Shown piece after piece: positions 54,389-63,091 of a DNA stretch of 64,000 bases (position 1 is its first letter; the number at the start of each line of letters is the position of its first letter). The position numbers and the translations under genes were made by a program. This DNA is from Tessaracoccus oleiagri. Lineage in GTDB: Bacteria; Actinomycetota; Actinomycetes; Propionibacteriales; Propionibacteriaceae. The notes beneath the pieces are model-generated. The model was not told the origin of the DNA. It did not search any database and was given only the letters and a program-made list of their open reading frames with translations. The stretch lies in NCBI RefSeq assembly GCF_900103275.1, contig NZ_FNGP01000003.1:186001-250000 (forward strand), read 5' to 3'.

Positions 54389-55266
54389 CCGAACAACTGA
54401 CAATCGTAAGAAAGAAGAAGACACTGGCCGGCCGAATCGTGTCGGGTCTCGGCAACACGGTCGTCAACATCGTGCTCGCCATCGTGGCGATCTTCTGGCT
54501 GGTGCCCAGCTTCGGGTTGCTGCTCACGTCACTCCGGGGCAGCGGCGACAACGCCTCGTCGGGCTGGTGGAACGTCTTCACGAAGCCCACCCAGTTGACG
54601 CTCGAGAACTACGAGAACCTGCTGTCCAACCCGACGATCACCGGCTCCTTCTGGAACACCGTCGTCATCGCCGTGCCCACCACGATCCTCGTCGTGGTGA
54701 TCGCCGCGCTTGCCGCCTACGCCTTCGCCTTCCTGGAGTTCCCGGGGCGCGACTGGCTGCTGATCGCGGTCATCGTCCTGCTGGCGGTGCCCATCCAGGT
54801 GGCGCTGATCCCGTTGGCCCGGCTGTTCGGCCAGTTGGGAATCTTCGGCGACATCACGGGCGTCATCCTTTTCCACGTGGCGTTCGGTCTCCCGTTCGCG
54901 ATCTTCCTCCTGCGCAACTTCTTCTCGCAGTTCCCCAGCGAACTGCTCGAGGCTGCGCGCGTGGACGGCGCGAACGAGTGGTCGATCTTCCTGCGGCTGG
55001 TGCTGCCGCTGGGTCTGCCGGCCATCGCGTCGCTGTCGATCTTCCAGTTCCTCTGGACCTGGAACGACATGCTGGTGGCGCTGATCTTCACCTCCGGCGA
55101 CTCGGCGCCGCTCACCGTGGCGATCCAGTCCCAGCTGCGTCAGTTCGGCTCCAACATCGACGTGCTGTCCGCGGGTGCGTTCCTGTCGATGATCGTGCCG
55201 CTGATCGTGTTCTTCGCCTTCCAGCGTTACTTCGTGCAGGCGCTGTTGGCCGGGTCGCAGAAGTAG
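54385..55266 (+). CDS. CUT1 sugar ABC transporter permease (AglG/MalG-like)
   Basis: 293 residues, about six hydrophobic segments (first IVLAIVAIFWLVPSFGLLLT). EAA loop EAARVDGANEWSIFLRLVLP. The periplasmic LRGSGDNASSGWWNVF resembles AglG. GTGA overlap with the preceding permease couples their translation. No ATPase gene follows; a 34-bp palindrome lies 15 bases after the stop. Confidence 0.94.
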   Translation: MTEQLTIVRKKKTLAGRIVSGLGNTVVNIVLAIVAIFWLVPSFGLLLTSLRGSGDNASSGWWNVFTKPTQLTLENYENLLSNPTITGSFWNTVVIAVPTTILVVVIAALAAYAFAFLEFPGRDWLLIAVIVLLAVPIQVALIPLARLFGQLGIFGDITGVILFHVAFGLPFAIFLLRNFFSQFPSELLEAARVDGANEWSIFLRLVLPLGLPAIASLSIFQFLWTWNDMLVALIFTSGDSAPLTVAIQSQLRQFGSNIDVLSAGAFLSMIVPLIVFFAFQRYFVQALLAGSQK

Positions 55267-55281
55267 GCCTTCGGTCGAGGC

Positions 55282-55315
55282 AGGTGCAACCTGTGCGGCC
55301 GCACAGGTTGCACCT
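55282..55315. repeat. 34-bp perfect palindrome after sugar system 2
   Basis: AGGTGCAACCTGTGCGG is followed directly by its reverse complement CCGCACAGGTTGCACCT. As RNA it would make a 15-bp hairpin with a GGCC loop, but there is no T tract. It ends the transport island 320 bases before rplN. It could be a terminator, a protein-binding site or a recombination scar. Confidence 0.7.
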
Positions 55316-55635
55316 AGCGGGCCCACGCACCTAAGGGCCGGGGCAGGTGACGCGTATGCTGGGTCCTCGCCGCAGAGGTCGTCGCTGGGCGGCACGCGCG
55401 ACTGAGGCCGGTGCCCGACGAGGGGCGCCGAATGGCCGATTTCGCGAGCTTGGCCCCGTCGGATAGGATGTTCAAGTTGTCCTGGGTCTGTGCCCTCTTC
55501 GAGGGGACCCTTCCCGGACGGCATCCTCGGCGCCCACTCCCTAGAGCTGGGGGCTGCCTCCTGGCAAAATCCAGGGGGGTCGTTTCTAGTTTCGCAAGGC
55601 CAGGGCCCCTGGAACCAGCGAGACAAGGAGTATCA
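55316..55635 (+). promoter_or_regulatory. Leader of the spc operon
   Basis: No gene is supported in these 320 bases. TAGGAT (55464-55469) is the best -10; the matching -35 (TTCGCG, 55441-55446) is weak. A start near 55476 would leave a leader of about 160 bases with short GC stems such as CCCTC/GAGGG around 55493-55505. AAGGAG precedes rplN. Confidence 0.45.
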
Positions 55636-56004
55636 ATGATCCAGCAGGAGTCGCGGCTCAAAGTCGCCGACAACACTGGTGCGAAGGAAATCCTCTGCAT
55701 CCGTGTGCTCGGTGGCTCTGGTCGTCGCTACGCACATCTCGGTGACACCATCGTCGCCACCGTCAAGGACGCGATCCCTGGCGGCACCGTCAAGAAGGGC
55801 GATGTGGTCAAGGCCGTCATCGTCCGCCAGCGCAAGGAGCGCCGTCGCGCGGATGGCTCGTACATCAAGTTCGACGAGAATGCCGCTGTCATCCTCAAGA
55901 ACGACGGCGAGCCCCGCGGTACCCGCATCTTCGGCCCCGTCGCCCGCGAACTTCGCGAGAAGAAGTTCATGCGCATCATCTCGCTCGCCCCGGAGGTGAT
56001 CTGA
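55636..56004 (+). CDS. rplN: 50S ribosomal protein L14
   Basis: 122 residues, usual length. [20 protein letters not shown] and the signature ending in [20 protein letters not shown] are typical. First gene of the spc operon, here with its own leader because the S10 operon ends 8.5 kb upstream. Confidence 0.99.
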   Translation: MIQQESRLKVADNTGAKEILCIRVLGGSGRRYAHLGDTIVATVKDAIPGGTVKKGDVVKAVIVRQRKERRRADGSYIKFDENAAVILKNDGEPRGTRIFGPVARELREKKFMRIISLAPEVI

Positions 56005-56005
56005 C

Positions 56006-56374
56006 ATGTCGCTCCACGTCAAGAAGGGTGACCGCGTCCGGGTCATCGCCGGCAAGGACAAGGGCGCCATCGGCGAGATCATCGCCGTGAACCCGCAGGA
56101 CCAGACGGTCCTCGTCCAGGGCGTCAACATCGTCAAGCGTCACCGCCGTGAGCAGCAGACGCCCAACGGTCGGAAGATCGAGGGCGGCATCATCACGTCG
56201 GAGGCCCCGATCCACGCCTCCAACGTCCAGCTCGTCGTGAGCGTGGACGGCAAGGACGTCGTGACCCGCGTCGGCTACAAGCGCGTCGAGGTCACCAAGC
56301 GTCGTCCCGACGGCTCCGAGTACAAGACCGAGCGCTCCGTGCGGATCGCCCGCAAGACGGGGGAGGAGATCTGA
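56006..56374 (+). CDS. rplX: 50S ribosomal protein L24
   Basis: 122 residues. The KOW motif is [39 protein letters not shown] follows. It initiates 50S assembly. One base after rplN and overlapping rplE by one base (TGATG). Confidence 0.98.
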   Translation: MSLHVKKGDRVRVIAGKDKGAIGEIIAVNPQDQTVLVQGVNIVKRHRREQQTPNGRKIEGGIITSEAPIHASNVQLVVSVDGKDVVTRVGYKRVEVTKRRPDGSEYKTERSVRIARKTGEEI

Positions 56375-57003
56375 TGACCGAGACCACCACCACCCGTGCG
56401 CTCCCGCGCCTCAAGCAGAAGTACCGCGAGACCATCGTTCCCGCGCTGCAGGAGGAGTTCCAGTACGACAACCCGATGCGGATCCCCGGTCTCGTGAAGA
56501 TCGTGGTCAACATGGGTGTCGGCGAGGCGGCCCGCGACTCGAAGATCATCGACGGCGCCATCAAGGACCTCACGGCCATCACCGGCCAGAAGCCCTCCGT
56601 CACCAAGGCCCGCAAGTCCATCGCGCAGTTCAAGCTCCGCGAGGGCCAGCCGATCGGCGCGCACGTCACGCTGCGCGGCGACCGCATGTGGGAGTTCGCC
56701 GACCGTCTCCTGACGCTGGCGCTGCCCCGCATCCGTGACTTCCGCGGTCTCAACGGCCGCCAGTTCGACGGCAACGGCAACTACACCTTCGGTCTCAACG
56801 AGCAGGTCATGTTCCTCGAGATCGACCCCGACAAGATCGACCGCGTGCGAGGCATGGACATCACCTTCGTGACGTCCGCCACGAACGACGCCGAGGGTCG
56901 GGCGCTGCTCAAGCACCTGGGCTTCCCGTTCAAGGCCCAGGACGATCCGAAGAAGGCGAAGACCAAGCGTGGTCCGGCCTTCTACTCCAAGAAGAAGAAG
57001 TGA
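56374..57003 (+). CDS. rplE: 50S ribosomal protein L5
   Basis: Binds 5S rRNA and the P-site tRNA; 209 residues. [40 protein letters not shown] and [19 protein letters not shown] are conserved. A short basic tail ([10 protein letters not shown]) is slightly longer than usual. Confidence 0.99.
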   Translation: MTETTTTRALPRLKQKYRETIVPALQEEFQYDNPMRIPGLVKIVVNMGVGEAARDSKIIDGAIKDLTAITGQKPSVTKARKSIAQFKLREGQPIGAHVTLRGDRMWEFADRLLTLALPRIRDFRGLNGRQFDGNGNYTFGLNEQVMFLEIDPDKIDRVRGMDITFVTSATNDAEGRALLKHLGFPFKAQDDPKKAKTKRGPAFYSKKKK

Positions 57004-57012
57004 GGCTGACGC

Positions 57013-57198
57013 ATGGCTAAGACAGCACTCAAGGTCAAGCAGGCCCGCAAGGCCAAGTTCGGCGTGCGCGAGTACAGCCGCTGCCAGCGCTGCGGTCGGC
57101 CCCGTTCGGTCTACCGCAAGTTCGGCGTCTGTCGCATCTGCCTGCGCGAGCTGGCCCACGCCGGCGACCTGCCCGGTGTGACCAAGTCGTCCTGGTGA
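57013..57198 (+). CDS. rpsZ: 30S ribosomal protein S14, type Z
   Basis: 61 residues. Zinc ribbon with two CxxC pairs, CQRCGRPRS and CRICLREL. The C-terminal LPGVTKSSW is standard. The zinc-containing version is the housekeeping form; a zinc-free paralogue for zinc starvation would be elsewhere, if present. Confidence 0.98.
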   Translation: MAKTALKVKQARKAKFGVREYSRCQRCGRPRSVYRKFGVCRICLRELAHAGDLPGVTKSSW

Positions 57199-57271
57199 TC
57201 CCCGAGAACGAGAAGAACCATTACGCGACAGGTCCCGGCAGGGAAACCGGCGCGAGAAAGAGGCATAAGTC

Positions 57272-57676
57272 ATGACAATGACTGACCCAATCGCAGACAT
57301 GCTGACGCGTCTGCGCAACGCCAACCAGGCGTACTTGGACTCGACGTCGATGCCGTCGTCCAAGATCAAGGTAGGGATCGCTGAGATCCTGAAGGCAGAG
57401 GGCTACATCGCTGGCTACGAGCTGACCGAGGCCGAGGGCCAGGTCGGCAAGGTGCTGAAGCTGACCCTCAAGTACGGCGACTCCCGTGAGCGTTCGATCG
57501 CAGGGCTTCGTCGAATCAGCAAGCCGGGTCTGCGCGTGTACGCGAAGGCCAACCAGCTTCCTCGAGTGCTCGGCGGTCTCGGTATCGCCATCATCTCGAC
57601 GTCGCAGGGGCTGCTGACCGACAAGGAAGCAAAGGCCAAGTCCGTGGGCGGCGAAGTGCTCGCCTACGTGTGGTGA
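57272..57676 (+). CDS. rpsH: 30S ribosomal protein S8
   Basis: 134 residues. [20 protein letters not shown] start; [20 protein letters not shown] and [20 protein letters not shown] are conserved. GAAAGAGG precedes the first ATG; a second ATG two codons later is possible. In other bacteria S8 represses the spc operon. Confidence 0.98.
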   Translation: MTMTDPIADMLTRLRNANQAYLDSTSMPSSKIKVGIAEILKAEGYIAGYELTEAEGQVGKVLKLTLKYGDSRERSIAGLRRISKPGLRVYAKANQLPRVLGGLGIAIISTSQGLLTDKEAKAKSVGGEVLAYVW

Positions 57677-57692
57677 CGGAGGAGGATAGATA

Positions 57693-58235
57693 ATGTCTCG
57701 AATTGGCAGGCTCCCCATCACCGTCCCGTCGGGCGTCGACGTGACCCTGGACGGGCAGGACATCGCAGTGAAGGGGCCCAAGGGCCAGCTCTCGCTCAGC
57801 GTTGCCTCGCCCATCAGCGTGAACAAGAACGACGACGGCGTGCTCGAGGTCACCCGACCGAACGACGAGCGTCAGTCCCGTGCGCTGCACGGCCTGACCC
57901 GCACGCTCATCTCGAACATGATCGTCGGTGTCACCGAGGGTTACGAGAAGAAGCTCGAGATCGTCGGCGTCGGTTACCGCGTGATCTCCAAGGGTCCGCA
58001 GCAGCTCGAGTTCGCGCTCGGCTTCTCGCACCCGGTGATCATCAATGCCCCCGAGGGCATCACGTTCAACGTCGAGACCCAGACGCGCTTCAGCGTCCAG
58101 GGCATCGACAAGCAGCTCGTCGGCGAGACCGCCGCGAAGATCCGGAAGCTGCGCAAGCCCGAGCCCTACAAGGGCAAGGGTGTCCGCTACGCCGGTGAGC
58201 ACGTCCGCCGCAAGGCTGGAAAGGCTGGTAAGTAA
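57693..58235 (+). CDS. rplF: 50S ribosomal protein L6
   Basis: 180 residues, two repeated domains. [20 protein letters not shown] start; the C-terminal [20 protein letters not shown] is the family signature. One-base overlap with rplR. Confidence 0.99.
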   Translation: MSRIGRLPITVPSGVDVTLDGQDIAVKGPKGQLSLSVASPISVNKNDDGVLEVTRPNDERQSRALHGLTRTLISNMIVGVTEGYEKKLEIVGVGYRVISKGPQQLEFALGFSHPVIINAPEGITFNVETQTRFSVQGIDKQLVGETAAKIRKLRKPEPYKGKGVRYAGEHVRRKAGKAGK

Positions 58236-58618
58236 TGGCTATCTCGCTGAAGACGCGCAAGTCGCTGGCGAGCAAGACTGCGTCGCGTGCGCGCCGCCAG
58301 CTCCGTGCTCGCAAGCGCATCGGCGGCACCGCCGAGCGTCCCCGTCTCGTCATCACCCGTTCTCCTCGTCACCTGTACGCACAGGTGATCGACGACGTGG
58401 CCGGCCGCACCCTGGTGTCGGCCTCCACGATGGAGGCCGATCTCCGCAACCTCACCGCGACCAAGTCCGAGAAGGCCTCCAAGGTCGGCTCGCTGATCGC
58501 GGAGCGCGCGAAGGCGGCGGGGATCGAGGCGGTCGTGTTCGACCGCGCTGGCAACAAGTACACCGGCCGCCTCGCGGCCCTGGCAGACGCTGCCCGTGAG
58601 GGCGGCCTCGACTTCTGA
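58235..58618 (+). CDS. rplR: 50S ribosomal protein L18
   Basis: Binds 5S rRNA; 127 residues. [20 protein letters not shown] and [20 protein letters not shown] are typical. Translation is coupled to rplF. Confidence 0.98.
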   Translation: MAISLKTRKSLASKTASRARRQLRARKRIGGTAERPRLVITRSPRHLYAQVIDDVAGRTLVSASTMEADLRNLTATKSEKASKVGSLIAERAKAAGIEAVVFDRAGNKYTGRLAALADAAREGGLDF

Positions 58619-58637
58619 CCCGACGAAAGAGGAAACG

Positions 58638-59243
58638 ATGAGTGAAACCCAGCAGCGCGGTGGACGCGCTTCCGGTGAGCGTCGTGGCCGTGACGACCGT
58701 CGTGGCCAGAACGCTCGCGAAGAAAAGAGCCAGTACCTGGAGCGCGTGGTTGCCATCAACCGCGTCGCCAAGGTCGTCCAGGGTGGTCGGCGCTTCAGCT
58801 TCACCGCTCTGGTGGTCGTCGGCGACGGCGAAGGCATGGTCGGCGTCGGCTACGGCAAGGCGAAGGAGGTGCCGGCCGCGATCGCAAAGGGCGTGGAGGA
58901 GGCCAAGAAGCACTTCTTCCGCGTGCCGATGATCCAGCGCACGATCCCGCACGCAGTGCAGGGCGAGAAGGCCGCCGGCGTGGTCATGCTGCGTCCCGCG
59001 ACCCCGGGTACCGGTGTCATCGCCGGTGGCTCGGCCCGCGCCGTGCTCGAGTGCGCAGGCATCCACGACGTCCTGTCGAAGTCGCTCGGCTCGCCGAACG
59101 CCATCAACGTCGTGCACGCGACCGTCGATGCGCTCAAGCAGCTCGAGCAGCCCGAGCAGGTGGCCCGTCGCCGTGGCCTCCCCGTCGAGGACGTGGCGCC
59201 CGCCGCCATGCTCCGCGCGCAGAAGGAAGGGGCGGCCAGCTGA
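58638..59243 (+). CDS. rpsE: 30S ribosomal protein S5
   Basis: 201 residues, with a charged N-terminal extension ([18 protein letters not shown]) of about 30 residues, common in Actinobacteria. Core: [20 protein letters not shown] and [32 protein letters not shown] precedes the ATG. The stop overlaps rpmD (TGATG). Confidence 0.99.
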   Translation: MSETQQRGGRASGERRGRDDRRGQNAREEKSQYLERVVAINRVAKVVQGGRRFSFTALVVVGDGEGMVGVGYGKAKEVPAAIAKGVEEAKKHFFRVPMIQRTIPHAVQGEKAAGVVMLRPATPGTGVIAGGSARAVLECAGIHDVLSKSLGSPNAINVVHATVDALKQLEQPEQVARRRGLPVEDVAPAAMLRAQKEGAAS

Positions 59244-59425
59244 TGGCAGAGTTGAAGATCACCCAGGTGAAGTCCGGGGTCGGCGGCAAGAGCAACCAGA
59301 AGGACACGCTGCGCACGCTTGGTCTCAAGCGCGTCGGCGACTCCGTGGTTCGCGAGGATCGTCCCGAGGTGCTCGGCATGATCCGTACCGTCGCCCACCT
59401 CGTGAGTGTGGAAGAGGTTAAGTGA
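59243..59425 (+). CDS. rpmD: 50S ribosomal protein L30
   Basis: 60 residues. [20 protein letters not shown] and [20 protein letters not shown] are typical. Starts within the rpsE stop and ends one base before rplO. Confidence 0.98.
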   Translation: MAELKITQVKSGVGGKSNQKDTLRTLGLKRVGDSVVREDRPEVLGMIRTVAHLVSVEEVK

Positions 59426-59426
59426 C

Positions 59427-59867
59427 ATGGCGCTGAAAATCCATCACCTGCGCCCCGCGCCGGGTGCCAAGACGGAGAAGACCCGTGTTGGCCGCGGTGA
59501 GGGCTCCAAGGGCAAGACCGCCGGTCGGGGCACCAAGGGCACGGGCGCACGCAAGAACGTCCCGGAGAACTTCGAGGGCGGGCAGATGCCCATGCACATG
59601 CGGATCCCGAAGCTCAAGGGCTTCAAGAACCCGTTCCGCGTGGAGTACCAGGTCGTCAACGTCGGCCGCGTGGCCGAGCTCTTCCCGGAGGGCGGCGACG
59701 TGACCGTCGACAACCTCATCGAGGCGGGCGCCGTGCGCGCCGGCAAGCTCGTCAAGGTGCTCGGCAACGGGGACGTGTCCGTGAAGCTGAACGTTTCCGC
59801 GCACGCGTTCTCCAACTCCGCCAAGGAGAAGCTGGCGGCCGCCGGCGGCTCCGCGAACGAGCTCTAG
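59427..59867 (+). CDS. rplO: 50S ribosomal protein L15
   Basis: 146 residues. [20 protein letters not shown] and [20 protein letters not shown] are the family blocks; the C-terminus contains [20 protein letters not shown]. Last gene of the spc operon; a strong hairpin terminator follows 15 bases after the stop. Confidence 0.98.
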   Translation: MALKIHHLRPAPGAKTEKTRVGRGEGSKGKTAGRGTKGTGARKNVPENFEGGQMPMHMRIPKLKGFKNPFRVEYQVVNVGRVAELFPEGGDVTVDNLIEAGAVRAGKLVKVLGNGDVSVKLNVSAHAFSNSAKEKLAAAGGSANEL

Positions 59868-59882
59868 GTCGAACGACCATCG

Positions 59883-59921
59883 GCACGGGCGGGTAGGCAT
59901 GGCCTGCCCGCCCGTGCTCTT
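59883..59921 (+). terminator. Terminator closing the spc operon
   Basis: GCACGGGCGGGTAGGC (59883-59898), loop ATG, then GCCTGCCCGCCCGTGC (59902-59917): 16 pairs including one U-G, followed by TCTTT. It separates rplO from secY. Confidence 0.88.
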
Positions 59922-59949
59922 TCGCACAGGGCAGGGCGTTCGCCTTTGG

Positions 59950-59955
59950 TAGGCT
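59950..59955 (+). promoter_or_regulatory. Possible -10 box (TAGGCT) of secY-adk-map
   Basis: TAGGCT lies 58 bases before the secY start, directly after the spc terminator. No good -35 is found at the expected distance, so the call is tentative. Confidence 0.4.
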
Positions 59956-60013
59956 GCTTGCGGTCGTGCCTTGTGCGCGCAACTAAGACGAAGACTTAAG
60001 AAAGTAGGGCTGG

Positions 60014-61330
60014 ATGTTCTCCGCCTTCGCGAATGCGTTCCGAACGCCGGATCTCCGCAAGAAGATCCTGTTCACGCTCGGCATCATCGCCATCTTCCGT
60101 TTCGGCTCGACGCTGCCGTCGCCGAACGTGAACATGGCCCGGATCAGCGAATGCATGGCGTTCGCGAGCCAGGGCGACGCCGCGGGCCTCTACTCGATGA
60201 TCAACCTGTTCTCCGGTGGCGCGCTGTTGCAGCTGACCGTGTTCGCGTTGGGCATCATGCCGTACATCACGGCCTCCATCATCCTGCAGCTGATGACCGT
60301 GGTCATCCCGAGGCTGGAAGCCCTCAAGAAGGAGGGCGGCGCCGGCCAGGCCAAGATCACCGAGTACACGCGGTACCTGACGCTGGTCCTCGGCATCCTC
60401 AACGCCACGGCGTTCGTCACGCTGGCGCGGACGGGTCAGCTGTTCCCCGGCTGCGACGGCATCCTCTATACCGACGAGCTGTTCGCCCTGGTCACCATGG
60501 TCGCCGTGATGACGGCCGGCACCGGCATCGTCATGTGGATGGGTGAGCTGATCACCGAGCGCGGCGTCGGCAACGGCATGTCGCTGCTCATCTTCACCCA
60601 GATCGCGGCCGCCTTCCCGGCCGGCATCTGGGGCGTCAAGGTGGCCAACCCGGGCACCATCGGGTGGGTCTACCTGTTCGCCATGATCGCCATCAGCCTG
60701 CTGGTCATGGGCGCCATCCTCTTCATCGAGCAGGGCCAGCGACGCATCCCCGTCCAGTACGCCAAGCGGATGGTGGGCCGGCGCCTCGTGGGCGGGTCGA
60801 CCACCTACATCCCGCTGAAGGTCAACCAAGCCGGCGTCATCCCGGTCATCTTCTCCAGCTCGATCCTGTACCTGCCGGTGCTCTACTCGACGTTCCAGCC
60901 GGAGAGCGCCTTCGCCCAGTGGGTCAACGTCAACTTCGCCGGGGCCAACGGCACCTTCTCCCTGCCCTACAACATCGCCCAGTTCGTGCTGATCATCCTG
61001 TTCACGTACTTCTACGTGTCCATCACCTTCAACCCGGAGGAGGTCGCCGACAACATGAAGAAGTACGGCGGCTTCGTGCCGGGGGTGCGTGCAGGCAAGC
61101 CCACCGAGCGCTACCTCGGCTACGTCCTCAACCGGCTGACGGCTCCCGGTTCGCTGTACCTCGCGATCGTCGCTGCGCTTCCGACGCTCGGCTTCATGCT
61201 CGTCGGGGCGAACCAGAACTTCCCGTTCGGCGGCACGTCGGTGCTCATCATCGTCGGCGTCGGCCTGGACACCATCAAGCGCATCGAGAGCCAGCTGCAG
61301 CAGCGCAACTACGAAGGATTCCTCAAGTGA
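60014..61330 (+). CDS. secY: Preprotein translocase subunit SecY
   Basis: Channel of the Sec translocon, 438 residues and ten hydrophobic segments. [15 protein letters not shown]-like first helix (here [19 protein letters not shown]), the plug region, and [19 protein letters not shown] near the end are typical. The cytoplasmic loops [20 protein letters not shown] and [20 protein letters not shown] are conserved. Its stop overlaps the adk start (GTGA). Confidence 0.99.
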   Translation: MFSAFANAFRTPDLRKKILFTLGIIAIFRFGSTLPSPNVNMARISECMAFASQGDAAGLYSMINLFSGGALLQLTVFALGIMPYITASIILQLMTVVIPRLEALKKEGGAGQAKITEYTRYLTLVLGILNATAFVTLARTGQLFPGCDGILYTDELFALVTMVAVMTAGTGIVMWMGELITERGVGNGMSLLIFTQIAAAFPAGIWGVKVANPGTIGWVYLFAMIAISLLVMGAILFIEQGQRRIPVQYAKRMVGRRLVGGSTTYIPLKVNQAGVIPVIFSSSILYLPVLYSTFQPESAFAQWVNVNFAGANGTFSLPYNIAQFVLIILFTYFYVSITFNPEEVADNMKKYGGFVPGVRAGKPTERYLGYVLNRLTAPGSLYLAIVAALPTLGFMLVGANQNFPFGGTSVLIIVGVGLDTIKRIESQLQQRNYEGFLK

Positions 61331-61899
61331 GGCTACTGATCATGGGGGCGCCGGGCGCGGGGAAAGGCACCCAGGCCGGTGCCCTCGCCGACCGCTACGG
61401 CGTACCGGCGATTTCCACGGGCGACATCTTCCGCCACAACATCAAGAACGAGACCCCGCTCGGGCTCAAGGTGAAGGCCATCATCGAGGCGGGTGACTAC
61501 GTCCCGGACGAGACCACGGAGGAGATCGTCGCCGACCGGCTCCGGGAGCCGGACTGCGCCCCGGGCTTCCTGCTCGACGGCTTCCCGCGCACCATGCACC
61601 AGGTCCGGTTCCTCGACCGCTACCTTGCGGAGCAGGGCGCCGCGCTCGACGCGGTGGTGTCGCTCCACGTCGACCCGGAGGCGCTCGTCGAACGACTCCT
61701 GGACCGTGCCCAGAAGGAGGGCCGGGCCGACGACAACGAGGAGACGATCCGTCGCCGCATGGAGGTCTACGCCGGCCAGACCGCGCCGCTGCTGTCCTAC
61801 TACGAGGACGAGGGCCTCCTCGTCGAGGTCGACGGCACAGGCAGTGTGGACGAGGTCCGGCAGCGCATGTTCGACCAGCTCGACGAGCGGCGCCCGTGA
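61327..61899 (+). CDS. adk: Adenylate kinase
   Basis: Interconverts ATP+AMP and 2 ADP; 190 residues. P-loop [13 protein letters not shown]-binding STGDIFRHN and the FLLDGFPRT motif are intact. The LID is the short form without zinc cysteines ([19 protein letters not shown]). GTG start, GTGA overlap with secY; GTGA overlap with map. Confidence 0.98.
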   Translation: MRLLIMGAPGAGKGTQAGALADRYGVPAISTGDIFRHNIKNETPLGLKVKAIIEAGDYVPDETTEEIVADRLREPDCAPGFLLDGFPRTMHQVRFLDRYLAEQGAALDAVVSLHVDPEALVERLLDRAQKEGRADDNEETIRRRMEVYAGQTAPLLSYYEDEGLLVEVDGTGSVDEVRQRMFDQLDERRP

Positions 61900-62708
61900 T
61901 CGAAGTCAAGACCGCCGAGCAGCTGAAGCTGATGCGGCGCGCGGGACTCGTGGTCGCCGAGGGCCTCGAGGCGATGACCGCCGCCGTCGCCGCGGGGGTG
62001 ACGACGGGGGAGATCGACGCGATCGGCCGCGAAGTGATCGCCCGGCACGGCGCCAGGTCCAACTTCCTCAACTACGGCGCCGAGTACGGCGTGGGGTTCC
62101 CCGGCGTGGCGTGCATCTCCGTCAACGAGGAACTCGTCCATGGCATCCCCGGTGACCGCCCGCTGGAGCCCGGCGACGTGGTCAGCATCGACTACGGCGC
62201 GATCGTCGACGGCTGGCACGCCGACGCGGCCCGGACCCTCGTCGTGGGGGAGGGCAGCGCCGAGGATCTCGACCTCATCGACACGGCGCGCGAGGCCCTG
62301 TGGGAGGGCATCGCCGCAATGCGCCCCGGCGGCCGTGTCAGCGACGTCTCGAAGGCCATCGAGAAGGCGATCCGCCGACGGGGTCGCTACGGCATCCTGC
62401 GGGAGTTCACCGGCCACGGCATCGGGTCCGAGATGCACATGCGTCCGGACGTGCCGAACTACCACACGCTCGGGCGCCAGGTGCCCCTGCAGGTCGGCAT
62501 GGCACTGGCGATCGAGCCGATGATCACCCTCGGCTCGCACAAGACGGTCGAGCTCGAGGACGAGTGGACGATCGTGTCCCGCGACGGCTCCCGGGGCGCG
62601 CACTGGGAGAACACCGTCGCCATCACCGAGTCGGGCCTGTGGGTGCTCACCGAGTTCGACGGCGGCGCCGCACGCCTCGGCGACGCATTCGGTCCCTTGG
62701 CCGACTGA
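61896..62708 (+). CDS. map: Methionine aminopeptidase, type I
   Basis: Removes N-terminal Met; 270 residues. Metal ligands are visible in [18 protein letters not shown] (two Asp), GHGIGSEMH (His), LAIEPM (Glu) and the C-terminal Glu in HWENTVAIT. The substrate His is in VHGIPGD. It has no N-terminal SH3-binding or zinc extension. GTG start coupled to adk. Confidence 0.98.
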   Translation: MIEVKTAEQLKLMRRAGLVVAEGLEAMTAAVAAGVTTGEIDAIGREVIARHGARSNFLNYGAEYGVGFPGVACISVNEELVHGIPGDRPLEPGDVVSIDYGAIVDGWHADAARTLVVGEGSAEDLDLIDTAREALWEGIAAMRPGGRVSDVSKAIEKAIRRRGRYGILREFTGHGIGSEMHMRPDVPNYHTLGRQVPLQVGMALAIEPMITLGSHKTVELEDEWTIVSRDGSRGAHWENTVAITESGLWVLTEFDGGAARLGDAFGPLAD

Positions 62709-62716
62709 CGCCTCAC

Positions 62717-62722
62717 TACACT
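62717..62722 (+). promoter_or_regulatory. -10 box (TACACT) of the DUF1707 gene, leaderless
   Basis: TACACT ends 6 bases before the ATG at 62729. No Shine-Dalgarno is present, which fits a leaderless mRNA. Confidence 0.5.
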
Positions 62723-62728
62723 GGCGGC

Positions 62729-63091
62729 ATGGAACTGCCCCCCTCCTCGAAGTACGTCGCCCGACGCGACGAGGCCGTCAGCGATGCCGAGCGGGACTCA
62801 CTGGCCAAGCGGCTCGCCAGGGAGTTCGAGGCCGGCCGCATCGACCAGCCCACCTACCTTGAGACCCTGGATGAGCTGTACGCCGCGCGGACCCTGGGGG
62901 AGCTCGTGCCGGTCGTCCGGCACGTCCCCGATTCGGTGGCCGACGTCCCGGCCATCGTGGACACCGGCAGCGGCGAGCCCGGGGAACTGGCCCCGATCCG
63001 AGAGGGCAGTTGGATGCAGCCGCTCGTCGTCGGCGGAGTCGCCCTCGGGGCGGTCCTCATCCTGCTGCTGCTCCTCTTCCTCGTGGTGTGA
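62729..63091 (+). CDS. DUF1707 membrane protein
   Basis: 120 residues. The DUF1707 pattern reads VSDAERDSLAKRLAREFEAG then IDQPTYLETLDELYAARTLG. A short linker and one C-terminal helix (VVGGVALGAVLILLLLLFLVV) follow, so the domain is probably cytoplasmic and anchored. The role of DUF1707 is unclear, though it occurs on many actinobacterial membrane proteins. Four-base overlap (GTGA) with the metallopeptidase suggests a joint role. Confidence 0.9.
   Translation: MELPPSSKYVARRDEAVSDAERDSLAKRLAREFEAGRIDQPTYLETLDELYAARTLGELVPVVRHVPDSVADVPAIVDTGSGEPGELAPIREGSWMQPLVVGGVALGAVLILLLLLFLVV

Noticed and set aside
55411-55635. N-terminal extension of rplN or a small gene in the spc leader
   Set aside because: The in-frame upstream sequence lacks conservation with L14, and AAGGAG fits the ATG at 55636.
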